NCBI RefSeq assembly: GCF_002386445.1
Contig: NZ_DGIR01000039.1
Span: 53,190-117,189 of the forward strand
Direction of reading: 5' to 3'
Source of the DNA: Pseudomonas sp. UBA4617
GTDB taxonomy: Bacteria; Pseudomonadota; Gammaproteobacteria; Pseudomonadales; Pseudomonadaceae
DNA: 64,000 nt
The position numbers and the translations under genes are program-made. A model generated the notes under the pieces. It was not told where the DNA came from. It saw only the letters and a program-made list of their open reading frames with translations, and ran no database searches. Below, piece by piece: positions 18,707 through 27,279 of this stretch; the stretch's first letter is position 1; every line of letters begins with the position of its first letter.

Positions 18707-19722
18707 CACTGCAGTGGCAGGAGCAGGTATCGCTCAAGCCTTACAACACCTTCGGCATCGATGTGAAAGCGCGCTATTTCAGCCCGGCACATGACGACCA
18801 GGAAGTGCGTCAGGCATTGAGCCAGGCGCAGCAGCACGGCTTGCCGCTGCTGGTGATTGGCGGTGGCAGCAATCTGTTGCTGACCAAAGATATCGACGCC
18901 TGGGTATTGCACATGGCCAGTCGTGGCCGGCGTGTGCTCAGTGACGATGGCGAACGGGTCGTGGTCGAGGCCGAGGCTGGTGAGCCCTGGCATCCGTTCG
19001 TGCAATGGACCCTGGCGCAGGGCTATTGCGGGCTGGAGAACCTCAGCCTGATCCCTGGCACGGTTGGCGCCGCGCCGATGCAGAACGTCGGCGCCTACGG
19101 GGTGGAAATCAAGGATGTGTTTGTCGGCCTGACCGCCCTGGACCGCGAGACCGGCGCGCTGCGTGACTTCGGCCTGGCGGAATGTGCGTTCGGGTATCGC
19201 GACAGCCTGTTCAAGCGCAACCCTGGGCGCTGGTTGATCCTGCGCGTGCGTTTTGCCTTGAGCCGCACCTTGCACGCCCGCCTGGACTACGGCCCGGTGC
19301 GTCAGCGCCTGGCCGAGCAGGGCGTGACCGAGCCAACCGCACTGGCGATCAGCGAGGCGATCTGCAGCATTCGCCGCGAGAAGTTGCCAGACCCGGCAGA
19401 GCTGGGCAATGCCGGTAGCTTCTTCAAGAACCCAGTGGTAGCGGCGGCCCAGGTCGAGCGTATTCGGGCACAGTACCCGAGCGTGGTGGCTTATCCCCAG
19501 GCCGACGGGCAGGTGAAGCTGGCAGCCGGCTGGTTGATCGAGCAGGCCGGCTGGAAGGGCTATCGTGAGGGCGATGCCGGGGTGCATCGACTGCAGTCGC
19601 TGGTGCTGGTCAACCATGGCCAGGCGAGCGGGGCGCAGATGCACGGGCTGGCGCGGCGGATCCAGGCCGATATCCTGGAGCGCTTCGGCGTCGAACTGGA
19701 GATGGAGCCCAACCTCTACTGA
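18703..19722 (+). CDS. murB: UDP-N-acetylenolpyruvoylglucosamine reductase
   Basis: 339 residues, a type I MurB. It reduces UDP-GlcNAc-enolpyruvate to UDP-MurNAc with NADPH and FAD. The FAD site is seen in VIGGGSNLLLT and LIPGTVGAAPMQNVGAYGVE. The catalytic region has YRDSLFKR and NAGSFFKNP (the Ser proton donor), with a C-terminal VNHGQASG. It is the last gene of the exbB to murB operon, followed by a REP element and terminator. Confidence 0.97.
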   Translation: MTLQWQEQVSLKPYNTFGIDVKARYFSPAHDDQEVRQALSQAQQHGLPLLVIGGGSNLLLTKDIDAWVLHMASRGRRVLSDDGERVVVEAEAGEPWHPFVQWTLAQGYCGLENLSLIPGTVGAAPMQNVGAYGVEIKDVFVGLTALDRETGALRDFGLAECAFGYRDSLFKRNPGRWLILRVRFALSRTLHARLDYGPVRQRLAEQGVTEPTALAISEAICSIRREKLPDPAELGNAGSFFKNPVVAAAQVERIRAQYPSVVAYPQADGQVKLAAGWLIEQAGWKGYREGDAGVHRLQSLVLVNHGQASGAQMHGLARRIQADILERFGVELEMEPNLY

Positions 19723-19762
19723 CCGGCCTGGCCTGTCAGGTTCACTGTATCCCCGTGTAGAA

Positions 19763-19797
19763 ACGGCCTTGTGTCGCGAAGGGCCGCTCCTGCAAGG
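19763..19797. repeat. Single REP-type element
   Basis: The 35-bp sequence starting ACGGCCTTGTGTCGCGAA and ending CCGCTCCTGCAAGG matches the general form of Pseudomonas REP elements. It is related to the pair after gltX (56391-56516). Confidence 0.6.
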
Positions 19798-19832
19798 CGG
19801 CGTGCAGGCGCTGACATGCAACAGAAGCCCAA

Positions 19833-19870
19833 GAAAAAGCCCCGCCAGTTCGCACTGGCGGGGCTTTTTC
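19833..19870. terminator. Bidirectional terminator between murB and rne
   Basis: The stem GAAAAAGCCCCGCCAGT / ACTGGCGGGGCTTTTTC with a 4-base loop has an A-run on one side and a T-run on the other. It can therefore serve both convergent transcripts. Confidence 0.9.
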
Positions 19871-19885
19871 ATTCAGCCTTGGCTA

Positions 19886-22800
19886 TCAACCGTGATGAGG
19901 CTTTTGCTCATCGGTGGATTCCAGGGCTGGTTCTCCGGCCGCTGCAGCAGCTTCCTGTGCAGCCTTGGCTGCCGCCTCGGCCTCACGCTTGCGGCGACGC
20001 ACTTCACGTGGATCGTTCGGCGCACGGCCGTTGGCCAGCATGACAGTGGCAGGCTCTGCCGCGACAGGGGCTGCGACCGGTGCAGGCTCGACGATCATCG
20101 GGGCAGGCTCGGCGACTGTTACTTCTGGCTGGGCTTCGACAACCGGCGCAGGCTGCTCGGCAACCGGGGCGGCTTCGACCACGACCGGTGCCTGTTCGAT
20201 TTCACCGGCCTCGACGGCAGGCGCTTCGGTAACCACAGGCTCGGCAGCAGGCGCGGTTTCGACCACTGGCTGCGGGGTGACCTCGACCACTGGTTCGGCG
20301 CTCGCTTCGACTGCAGCCACAGGCTCGTTGAACGGTTGCTCGACCACAGGTGCCACGGCGACTTCTTCCGCTTTGGCTGCTGCTTCGGCCTGTTGTACAG
20401 GCTGGGCAGCTTCGCTGTTGTCGGTTTCTGCGGCGGCGACTTCAGCGGTAGCCTGCTCGGCCTGTTGGTTGGCCTGGGCTTCGGCTTCGGCGCTGATGTT
20501 GCTGCTGGCAACAGCGGCGGTCACGGCCAGGCCGGCGGCCAGCTCGGCACCCAGCTCGGTGGCCTGATGCTGTTGTGGCTGCTCTTCGTGGCTTTCTTCT
20601 TCGCTGCCTTCGATCAGCTCGCCATTGACGTTGCGCTGACGCTCACGACGGTTGCTGCGACGACGCTGGCCACGGGAGCGGCGGCGTGGGCGCTCGCCAT
20701 CGGTGCCTTCCTGGTCGTCCTGCAGCAGCTCCTCGTTCGGCAGTTGCTCTTCGGCCAGCTCGGCAGCCTGCACGGCCGCTTCTTCGGCTGCGCGTGGCTG
20801 GCGCTCTTCACGTGGTGGGCGTGGGGCGCGTTCTTCCCGTGGTGCACGTTCTTCACGCGGAGCCCGCTCTTCGCGAGGGGTGCGTTCTTCACGTGGAGCG
20901 CGCTCTTCGCGAGGGGCGCGTTCTTCACGCGGAGCGCGCTCTTCGCGAAGGGCGCGTTCTTCACGCGGGGCACGCTCTTCACGTGGTGCACGTTCTTCAC
21001 GCGGAGTACGCTCTTCGCGGGCTACACGTTCTTCACGCGGCTGGCGATCCTCGCGCTCGACAGGGGTGGCGTCCAGCGGCTCACGCAGTTCACGCACGCG
21101 CTCTTCGCCACGGTTGCCGCGGCGGTCTTCGCGTGGTTGGCGTGGGGCGCGCTCTTCACGCGGAGCACGCTCTTCGCGTGGGGCGCGTTCTTCACGTGGT
21201 GCACGCTCTTCGCGCGGTGCACGTTCCTCGCGTGGCTGGCGCTCTTCACGTGGTGCACGCTCGGCACGCTCTTCGCGTGGCTTGCGTTCCTCGTCGCGGC
21301 GGCCGTTGCGGTTGCGGCTCTGCTGGCGGCCGTTGCGGCGTTCTTCGTTGCGCGAGCTGCGCTCGGTAGCCGGTTTCTCTGCGGCTGGTGCGACCGGCGC
21401 GGCGGCAGGCTCTTCCTTGCCGGCGAACAGGCTGACCAGCGATTTCACCAGGCCCTTGAACAGGCTCGGCTCCGGCGCGCTCGGCGCAGGTGTGGCCGGT
21501 GCGGCTGCCTGCGGCTCTTCAACGGCGGTCGGAACCGGCGCATTGGCGCGTGCCGGGGCGGTCTTCACCGCGGCTTCCTGGCGCACCAGGGTGCGGGTCG
21601 CGGTGGGCTGCGGCGCCTCTTCGGCTTCGGCAGCGGCGATTTCGTAGCTGGACTGGTTGCTCAGCACTTCCGGGTTGTCGTCGCGCAGGCGCTGGACTTC
21701 GAAGTGCGGGGTTTCCAGGTGGTCGTTCGGCAGGATGATGATGCGCGCACGGGTGCGCAATTCGATCTTGGTGATCGAGTTGCGTTTCTCGTTGAGCAGG
21801 AACGCGGCGACCGGGATCGGCACCTGGGCGCGCACTTCGGCGGTGCGGTCTTTCAGGGCTTCTTCTTCGATCAGGCGCAGGATGGCCAGCGACAGCGACT
21901 CGACGTCGCGGATGATGCCGGTGCCAGAGCAGCGCGGGCAGACGATGCCGCTGCTTTCGCCCAGCGACGGACGCAGGCGCTGGCGCGACATTTCCAGCAG
22001 GCCGAAGCGCGAGATGCGGCCAACCTGCACGCGGGCGCGGTCGGCCTCCAGGCATTCGCGGACGCGTTCTTCCACGGCACGCTGGTTCTTCGCCGGGGTC
22101 ATGTCGATGAAGTCGATGACGATCAGGCCGCCGATGTCACGCAGGCGCAGCTGGCGGGCGATTTCCTCTGCCGCCTCCAGGTTGGTCTGCAGGGCGGTTT
22201 CTTCGATGTCGCTGCCTTTGGTCGCACGCGCCGAGTTGATGTCGATCGACACCAGGGCTTCGGTGGGGTCGATCACGATCGAACCGCCGGATGGCAGGTC
22301 GACCACGCGCTGGAAGGCGGTCTCGATCTGGCTTTCGATCTGGAAGCGGTTGAACAGCGGCACGCTGTCTTCGTACAGCTTGACCTTGCTGGCGTACTGC
22401 GGCATCACCTGACGGATGAAGGTCAGCGCTTCTTCCTGGGCGTCGATGCTGTCGATCAGCACTTCGCCGATGTCCTGGCGCAGGTAGTCGCGGATGGCGC
22501 GGATGATGACGTTGCTTTCCTGGTAGATCAGGAACGGCGCGGCGCGGTCCTGGGACGCTTCCTTGATGGCGGTCCACAACTGCAGCAGGTAATCGAGGTC
22601 CCACTGCATTTCTTCGCTGCTGCGGCCAAGGCCGGCGGTGCGCACGATCAGGCCCATGTCACCCGGTACGGTCAGGCCGTTCAGGGCTTCGCGCAGTTCG
22701 TTGCGTTCCTCGCCTTCGATGCGGCGGGAGATGCCACCGGCGCGCGGGTTATTCGGCATCAGCACGAGGTAGCGGCCGGCCAGGCTGATGAAGGTGGTGA

Positions 22801-23140
22801 GGGCGGCGCCTTTGTTGCCGCGCTCTTCCTTCTCGACCTGGACGATGACTTCCTGGCCTTCGCTCAGCACTTCCTTGATATTGACCCGCCCTTCGGGGGC
22901 CTTCTTGAAGTATTCGCGGGAGATTTCTTTCAGCGGCAGGAAGCCGTGACGTTCGGAGCCGAAGTCGACGAAAGCGGCTTCGAGGCTGGGTTCGATGCGG
23001 GTGATCTTGCCTTTGTAGATGTTGGCCTTTTTCTGCTCACGCGCGCCGGACTCGATGTCCAGGTCGTAGAGACGTTGGCCGTCCACCAGGGCTACACGCA
23101 ACTCTTCGGGTTGAGTTGCGTTAATCAGCATTCTTTTCAT
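19886..23140 (-). CDS. rne: Ribonuclease E
   Basis: 1,084 residues from ATG 23140 (MKRMLINATQPEELRVALVD). This is the endonuclease and scaffold of the RNA degradosome. The S1 domain lies at about 36-120. The catalytic DNase I-like region has SIDINSARATKG and IVIDFIDM, whose acidic residues bind Mg, and the zinc-link motif CPRC is near 402-405. The C-terminal half is disordered. It has a long arginine/glutamate repeat block (about 617-780) and then a proline/alanine/valine/glutamate-rich tail. No partner-binding motif can be named with certainty. A long leader and a strong promoter lie upstream, as expected for an autoregulated gene. Confidence 0.97.
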   Translation of the reverse strand: MKRMLINATQPEELRVALVDGQRLYDLDIESGAREQKKANIYKGKITRIEPSLEAAFVDFGSERHGFLPLKEISREYFKKAPEGRVNIKEVLSEGQEVIVQVEKEERGNKGAALTTFISLAGRYLVLMPNNPRAGGISRRIEGEERNELREALNGLTVPGDMGLIVRTAGLGRSSEEMQWDLDYLLQLWTAIKEASQDRAAPFLIYQESNVIIRAIRDYLRQDIGEVLIDSIDAQEEALTFIRQVMPQYASKVKLYEDSVPLFNRFQIESQIETAFQRVVDLPSGGSIVIDPTEALVSIDINSARATKGSDIEETALQTNLEAAEEIARQLRLRDIGGLIVIDFIDMTPAKNQRAVEERVRECLEADRARVQVGRISRFGLLEMSRQRLRPSLGESSGIVCPRCSGTGIIRDVESLSLAILRLIEEEALKDRTAEVRAQVPIPVAAFLLNEKRNSITKIELRTRARIIILPNDHLETPHFEVQRLRDDNPEVLSNQSSYEIAAAEAEEAPQPTATRTLVRQEAAVKTAPARANAPVPTAVEEPQAAAPATPAPSAPEPSLFKGLVKSLVSLFAGKEEPAAAPVAPAAEKPATERSSRNEERRNGRQQSRNRNGRRDEERKPREERAERAPREERQPREERAPREERAPREERAPREERAPREERAPRQPREDRRGNRGEERVRELREPLDATPVEREDRQPREERVAREERTPREERAPREERAPREERALREERAPREERAPREERAPREERTPREERAPREERAPREERAPRPPREERQPRAAEEAAVQAAELAEEQLPNEELLQDDQEGTDGERPRRRSRGQRRRSNRRERQRNVNGELIEGSEEESHEEQPQQHQATELGAELAAGLAVTAAVASSNISAEAEAQANQQAEQATAEVAAAETDNSEAAQPVQQAEAAAKAEEVAVAPVVEQPFNEPVAAVEASAEPVVEVTPQPVVETAPAAEPVVTEAPAVEAGEIEQAPVVVEAAPVAEQPAPVVEAQPEVTVAEPAPMIVEPAPVAAPVAAEPATVMLANGRAPNDPREVRRRKREAEAAAKAAQEAAAAAGEPALESTDEQKPHHG
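20800..21290 (-). repeat. Tandem REERAP-type repeats in the RNase E scaffold region
   Basis: In the rne frame, 5-7 residue units (PREERA / PREERT / LREERA) recur about 25 times in two blocks, 20800-21045 and 21130-21290. They are separated by a divergent stretch with the EERVRELREPLD segment. The DNA is correspondingly near-tandem with 21-bp or 15-bp periods, and this makes long spurious arginine/serine-rich frames on the opposite strand. RNase E arginine-rich segments bind RNA; repeat number is likely to vary between strains. Confidence 0.85.
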
Positions 23141-23872
23141 GTTGTACCGTCGGTTTCCGGGCTGCCGGAAACGGCGTTCGGCACACACGACGTCTCATGG
23201 TCGGTGCCAAGGTGCGCAAAGGGTGGCCGGGCCACCCCCGTGTCGAGCAACGTTCGGCACCAGCCGGTTGCCCAGCCTGCCGTTGTCGCGACGACGCGTC
23301 CTGTTTGCTGCGGTGCCAACAAGGCCCCGGTGGCTTCGAATTGGAATCCGAATCAACCAAGCGGGCCTTGTGCACTCAGTCAGGAGGAGGAATCAACCGT
23401 CAGCCGTGGACGCCCGGAGGCATCTGTTCAGGACCTTATCCGCTCGCCAGCCGTCAGTGGCTGGTGGCCGGACGCGGTGCTACACGGTCCGAGGGCTGTG
23501 CATCTCCACCCTGCACGTATCCCTGATAATTCGGGTGCTGCCGCGCGCTGAATCCGCAACGGGTTGCATTTTTCGCCAGCGCAGGTTCTGCGCTGGCGCC
23601 ATTCATGTCCAAGGCAGGTATTTCCGAAGCATTCGCCGGGCGTTACGTGGAAGCGACGGGCGGGCAGAGGTGCAGCGAAAAGAATCGGGTAAGCAGGTGA
23701 AACACCGCACTTGTCGTTTTTTTTCGGTCTTCTCTACACGGCGCTGGTGGCGATTCCAGGCAATTCGGTAAACTGGCGAAAACCCCGTAGGACGGCCTCG
23801 CGTCCTGGAGAATTGCGTTGGTCAGGGACCGGCTCGGAGCCTGGTGCCACTGGCCTGCCGCTTTTGGCGGCG
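23141..23872 (-). promoter_or_regulatory. Long 5' leader of rne (predicted)
   Basis: No convincing gene lies between the rne start and the divergent rluC start. The rne promoter predicts a leader of about 730 nt. Within it is a perfect 10-bp hairpin (23575-23584 with 23588-23597, loop GTT) and others, for example around AGGACG/CGTCCT near 23795. In E. coli the rne leader is bound and cut by RNase E to autoregulate it; a similar role here is inference. Confidence 0.6.
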
Positions 23873-23878
23873 TTCGCG

Positions 23879-23907
23879 ACTATAGCAGCAATGATTAAGT
23901 GCTTCAA
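23879..23907 (-). promoter_or_regulatory. Sigma-70 promoter of rne
   Basis: Read on the minus strand: TTGAAG (23907-23902), a 17-bp spacer, TATAGT (23884-23879). This is a strong match, about 740 bases upstream of the rne start codon. Confidence 0.75.
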
Positions 23908-23920
23908 TTCCATAAAAAAT

Positions 23921-23929
23921 TGTTATGAT
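23921..23929 (+). promoter_or_regulatory. Extended -10 promoter candidate for rluC
   Basis: TGTTATGAT fits the extended -10 consensus TGnTATAAT, with no good -35. The predicted start of transcription falls on or next to the rluC ATG (23936). It overlaps the divergent rne -35 region. Confidence 0.5.
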
Positions 23930-23935
23930 CCCGCC

Positions 23936-24892
23936 ATGACGACCAATACCCCTCCGACTTCCGGCGTTCAGCTGATCGAAGTCGCGCCGGAACTTGCCGG
24001 CCAACGCATCGACAATTTCCTTATCACGGCCCTCAAGGGCGTGCCCAAGACGCTGGTCTACCGCATCCTGCGCAAGGGTGAAGTGCGGGTCAACAAGGGG
24101 CGGGTCAAGCCGGAGTACAAGATCCAGGCTGGCGACATCGTGCGGGTACCGCCCGTCCGCCTGCCTGAGCGTGACGAGCCGGCGCCGGTGGCCCAGGGGC
24201 TGCTGCAGCGTCTGGAAGCCGCCATCGTCTACGAAGACAAGGCGCTGATCGTGATGAACAAGCCAGCCGGCATCGCCGTGCATGGCGGCAGTGGCCTGAG
24301 CTTTGGCGTGATCGAGGCACTGCGCCAGCTGCGTCCGGAGGCCAAGGAGCTGGAGCTGGTGCATCGCCTGGACCGCGACACCTCCGGCCTGCTGATGATC
24401 GCCAAGAAACGCAGCATGCTGCGCCACCTGCATGCCGCATTGCGCGGCGACGGCGTCGACAAGCGCTACATGGCGCTGGTGCGCGGCCACTGGCCTACTT
24501 CGAAGAAGCAGGTCAGCGCGCCGTTGCTCAAGAGCAACCTGCGCTCCGGCGAACGCATGGTCGAAGTGAATGACGAGGGCAAGGAGGCGTTGACCCTGTT
24601 CCGCGTGCTGCGCCGCTTCGGTGAGTTCGCCACCATTGTCGAGGCGCGACCGATCACCGGCCGTACCCACCAGATTCGCGTGCACACCCTGCATGCCGGG
24701 CACATGATCGCCGGCGACAGCAAGTACGGCGACGAAGACTTCAGTCGCGAAATTCGCGAGCTGGGTGGCAAGCGCCTGTTCCTGCATGCCTATGCGCTTA
24801 CCGTGCCGCTGCCGGACGGTGGCGAACTGAAGCTCGAGGCGCCGGTGGATGAGGTGTGGGCGAAAACCGTTGAGCGTCTGAGTGCATCCTGA
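23936..24892 (+). CDS. rluC: 23S rRNA pseudouridine synthase
   Basis: 318 residues. It makes pseudouridines at positions 955, 2504 and 2580 (E. coli numbering) of 23S rRNA. The S4-like RNA-binding domain is at about 20-75 (QRIDNFLITALKGVPKTLVY, ILRKGEVRVNKGRVKPEY). The catalytic motif HRLDRDTSGLL has the nucleophilic Asp at about 146, and the C-terminal GRTHQIRVH follows. The start aligns with E. coli RluC, yet there is no Shine-Dalgarno and the only visible promoter ends at the ATG, so the mRNA may be leaderless. A HAD phosphatase gene follows 3 bases after its stop. Confidence 0.95.
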   Translation: MTTNTPPTSGVQLIEVAPELAGQRIDNFLITALKGVPKTLVYRILRKGEVRVNKGRVKPEYKIQAGDIVRVPPVRLPERDEPAPVAQGLLQRLEAAIVYEDKALIVMNKPAGIAVHGGSGLSFGVIEALRQLRPEAKELELVHRLDRDTSGLLMIAKKRSMLRHLHAALRGDGVDKRYMALVRGHWPTSKKQVSAPLLKSNLRSGERMVEVNDEGKEALTLFRVLRRFGEFATIVEARPITGRTHQIRVHTLHAGHMIAGDSKYGDEDFSREIRELGGKRLFLHAYALTVPLPDGGELKLEAPVDEVWAKTVERLSAS

Positions 24893-24895
24893 CCT

Positions 24896-25570
24896 ATGAA
24901 AAAGGGCTATGAGCTACTGATCTTCGACTGGGATGGCACGCTGGCCGATTCCATCGGGCGCATCGTCGAGGCCATGAACGCCGCCGCCGAGCGTGCCGGC
25001 GAGGCGCAAAGCAGCGATGATGCGATCAAGGGCATCATCGGCCTGGCCCTGGGCGAGGCGATCCACACCCTGTACCCGCACCTGGCGCCTGCGCAAGTCG
25101 AAAGCTTCCGTCAGCACTACGCCGATATCTACATGGCCCTGGATCAGCAGCCTTCGCCTCTGTTCGATGGCGTGATCGAGTCGCTGGATGCCTTCCGTGC
25201 CGGGGGTTACCGCCTGGCGGTGGCCACCGGCAAGGCGCGCCGCGGGCTGGACCGGGTGCTCAGGGCCAATGGGCTGGAGCAGTTCTTCGACATTACCCGC
25301 GCTGCCGACGAGACCCGTGGCAAGCCGCACCCGCGCATGCTCGAGGAAATCCTTGGTCATTGCGGTGTCGAACCAGAGCGCGCGCTGATGGTTGGCGATT
25401 CGGCGTTCGACCTGCAGATGGCCAGCAATGCCGGCATGCATTCGGCGGCCGTGGGCTATGGTGCCATGTCGCTGCAGGCGCTGGCCGAGTTCGGGCCGCA
25501 GGTATGCCTCGATCATTTTTCCCAGTTGCGCGAGTGGCTGGGTGGTTCCGCAATCCCTTTTCCAAGGTAG
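24896..25570 (+). CDS. HAD-superfamily phosphatase (Gph/YjjG-like)
   Basis: 224 residues. HAD motif I DWDGTLADS is at 11-19 (D11 nucleophile, D13), motif II is ATGKARRGLDR with T/K, and motif IV GDSAFDLQMASNAG ends the core. A helical cap lies between motifs I and II. It belongs to the phosphoglycolate phosphatase-like group; the substrate is not known. It starts 3 bases after rluC and 6 bases before the peptidase gene, forming a three-gene operon. Confidence 0.9.
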   Translation: MKKGYELLIFDWDGTLADSIGRIVEAMNAAAERAGEAQSSDDAIKGIIGLALGEAIHTLYPHLAPAQVESFRQHYADIYMALDQQPSPLFDGVIESLDAFRAGGYRLAVATGKARRGLDRVLRANGLEQFFDITRAADETRGKPHPRMLEEILGHCGVEPERALMVGDSAFDLQMASNAGMHSAAVGYGAMSLQALAEFGPQVCLDHFSQLREWLGGSAIPFPR

Positions 25571-25576
25571 GTAAGC

Positions 25577-26566
25577 ATGGCTGACGAATGGAAGGCCCCT
25601 GAGGCCGAACCCGAGGAGCGCGAAGCGCGCAAAAGCTGGCAGTTACTGGAAAAGACCCTGTTGGCGAACGTTCAGGAGCATCGCCGGGCGCGTCGTTGGG
25701 GGATCTTCTTCAAGCTGCTGACCTTCGTCTACCTGTTCGGCATCCTGGCGTTGTTCACGCCGCTGATGGATATGGACAAGGCAGCGTCGCGTAGTGTCAA
25801 CCACACCGCGCTGGTCGAGGTGCGCGGGATGATTGCCGATCAGGAGCCCGCCAGCGCCGACAATATCGTCAAAAGCCTGCGCGAGGCGTTCAGGAACAGC
25901 AAGACCAAGGCCGTTGTGATGCGCATCAACAGCCCGGGTGGCAGCCCGGTGCAGGCGGGCTATGTGTATGACGAAATCCGCCGCCTGCGCGGCGAGTACC
26001 CGGCCATCAAGCTGTACGCGGTCATTGCAGACCTGGGCGCTTCCGGTGCCTACTACATCGCCAGTGCGGCGGACGAGATCTACGCCGACAAGGCCAGCCT
26101 GGTGGGGTCCATCGGCGTGACGGCGGCGGGCTACGGTTTTGTCGGCACCATGGAGAAGCTGGGTGTCGAGCGGCGTGCCTACACCTCGGGCGAGCACAAG
26201 GCTTTCCTTGACCCGTTCTCGCCGGAAAAGCCCGACGAGACCCGGTTCTGGCAGGGGGTGCTGGAAACCACCCACAAGCAATTCATCGCCATGGTCAAGC
26301 AGGGGCGTGGCGAACGCCTGAAGGACAAGGAACACCCGGAACTGTTCAGTGGCCTGGTCTGGTCGGGTGAGCAGGCCAAGGAGCTGGGGCTGGTCGATGG
26401 GCTCGGCAGTGCCAGCTACGTGGCGCGCGAGATCGTCGGCGAGAAAGAGTTGGTGGATTTCACTGTGCAGGAATCGCCGCTCGACCGCTTCTCCAAGCGC
26501 GTAGGGGCCAGCGTGGCCGAGCACCTGGCGATGTGGATGGGGTTCCAGGGCCCGCAGTTGCGCTGA
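25577..26566 (+). CDS. S49 family signal peptide peptidase (SppA-like)
   Basis: 329 residues, the short single-domain type. A cytoplasmic N-terminus, one transmembrane helix (about 42-62) and the protease domain follow. RINSPGGSPVQAG (116-128) is the oxyanion region. GASGAYYIASAAD carries the nucleophile Ser156, and SGEHKAFLDPF near 208 carries the likely general-base Lys. It would cleave leftover signal peptides in the inner membrane from the periplasmic side. It is third in the rluC operon. Confidence 0.92.
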   Translation: MADEWKAPEAEPEEREARKSWQLLEKTLLANVQEHRRARRWGIFFKLLTFVYLFGILALFTPLMDMDKAASRSVNHTALVEVRGMIADQEPASADNIVKSLREAFRNSKTKAVVMRINSPGGSPVQAGYVYDEIRRLRGEYPAIKLYAVIADLGASGAYYIASAADEIYADKASLVGSIGVTAAGYGFVGTMEKLGVERRAYTSGEHKAFLDPFSPEKPDETRFWQGVLETTHKQFIAMVKQGRGERLKDKEHPELFSGLVWSGEQAKELGLVDGLGSASYVAREIVGEKELVDFTVQESPLDRFSKRVGASVAEHLAMWMGFQGPQLR

Positions 26567-26578
26567 GCCGAGATTATC

Positions 26579-26597
26579 GGGGCCGCAGCGCGGCCCC
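26579..26597. terminator. GC hairpin between sppA-like gene and maf
   Basis: GGGGCCGC with GCGGCCCC around a 3-base loop, between convergent genes. No U-tract, so terminator activity is uncertain. Confidence 0.45.
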
Positions 26598-26603
26598 AGA
26601 GTC

Positions 26604-27182
26604 TCAAGGGGTAACCACGCCTTCCCTGGACAGCATGTCCACCAGCCGAATCAACGGCAGCCCGATCAGGCTGGTCGCATCGCACCCATGCGTACTCTGA
26701 AACAGGCTCACCCCCAGTCCCTCCGCCTTGAAGCTGCCAGCGCAATCCAGCGGCTGTTCTGCCGCCACATAGCGCTCCACCTGCTCGCGGCTCAGTTCTC
26801 GTAATGTCACGGTAAACGGCACGCAGTCCACCTGGCATGCTCCCGTGGCGCTGTTCAGCAATGCCAGCCCGGTCAGAAAGCTCACTTGCTGCCCGCTGCA
26901 CTCCAGCAGCTGTTCGCAGGCGCGCGCGAAGGTATGCGGCTTGCCCAGGACCTGTTCGCCCAGCACCGCAACCTGGTCCGAACCAATGATCAGGTGCGCG
27001 GGGTGGCTGCCCGCCAGCGCCTCGGCCTTTTGCCTGGCCAGCCGGCGCACCAGCTCCGCCGCCGGTTCGCCATCCAGGCGCTGTTCGTCTATGTCAGGGC
27101 TTGCCCAGGTGAAAGGCAGGCGCAGGCGTGCGAGCAGTTCACGGCGATAGGCAGAGCTGGAAGCCAGTAGCAGGGGAAGCAT
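26604..27182 (-). CDS. Maf-family nucleotide pyrophosphatase (YceF type)
   Basis: 192 residues from ATG 27182. The N-terminal signature LPLLLASSSAYRRELLARLRLPF is typical of Maf/YceF. The catalytic segment IIGSDQVAVLGEQVLGKP holds the conserved Asp, and DCAGSFKAEGLGVSLF and GLPLIRLVDML follow. The YceF subgroup hydrolyses 7-methyl-GTP. It is transcribed divergently from yceD-rpmF, the usual context. Confidence 0.93.
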   Translation of the reverse strand: MLPLLLASSSAYRRELLARLRLPFTWASPDIDEQRLDGEPAAELVRRLARQKAEALAGSHPAHLIIGSDQVAVLGEQVLGKPHTFARACEQLLECSGQQVSFLTGLALLNSATGACQVDCVPFTVTLRELSREQVERYVAAEQPLDCAGSFKAEGLGVSLFQSTHGCDATSLIGLPLIRLVDMLSREGVVTP

Positions 27183-27241
27183 GGTAGACTCCTGAATCGG
27201 TTGAACCAAATTCTATCACGCACGATGCCGCCGAATTTCCT

Positions 27242-27270
27242 TTGACAGGGACGGGGGGCATCCCTAGAAT
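27242..27270 (+). promoter_or_regulatory. Sigma-70 promoter of yceD-rpmF
   Basis: TTGACA (27242-27247), a 17-bp spacer, TAGAAT (27265-27270). Transcription would start near 27277, only about 3 bases before the yceD ATG. There is no Shine-Dalgarno, so the message may be leaderless. Confidence 0.8.
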
Positions 27271-27279
27271 GCTGCGCCT

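Noticed and set aside
20800..21290. Tandem short repeats considered as a CRISPR array
   Set aside because: The repeats have no unique spacers of regular length, are in frame with rne, and no cas genes are near.
20652..21647. Arg/Ser-rich frame resembling an SR-repeat protein
   Set aside because: It is another shadow of the rne repeat block and has no ribosome site or homology.
19565..23551. Very long plus-strand open frame (over 1,300 codons) opposite rne
   Set aside because: It is the antisense of rne. Its Phe/Leu/Ala/Thr-rich low-complexity translation mirrors the REERAP repeats, and it has no family signature.
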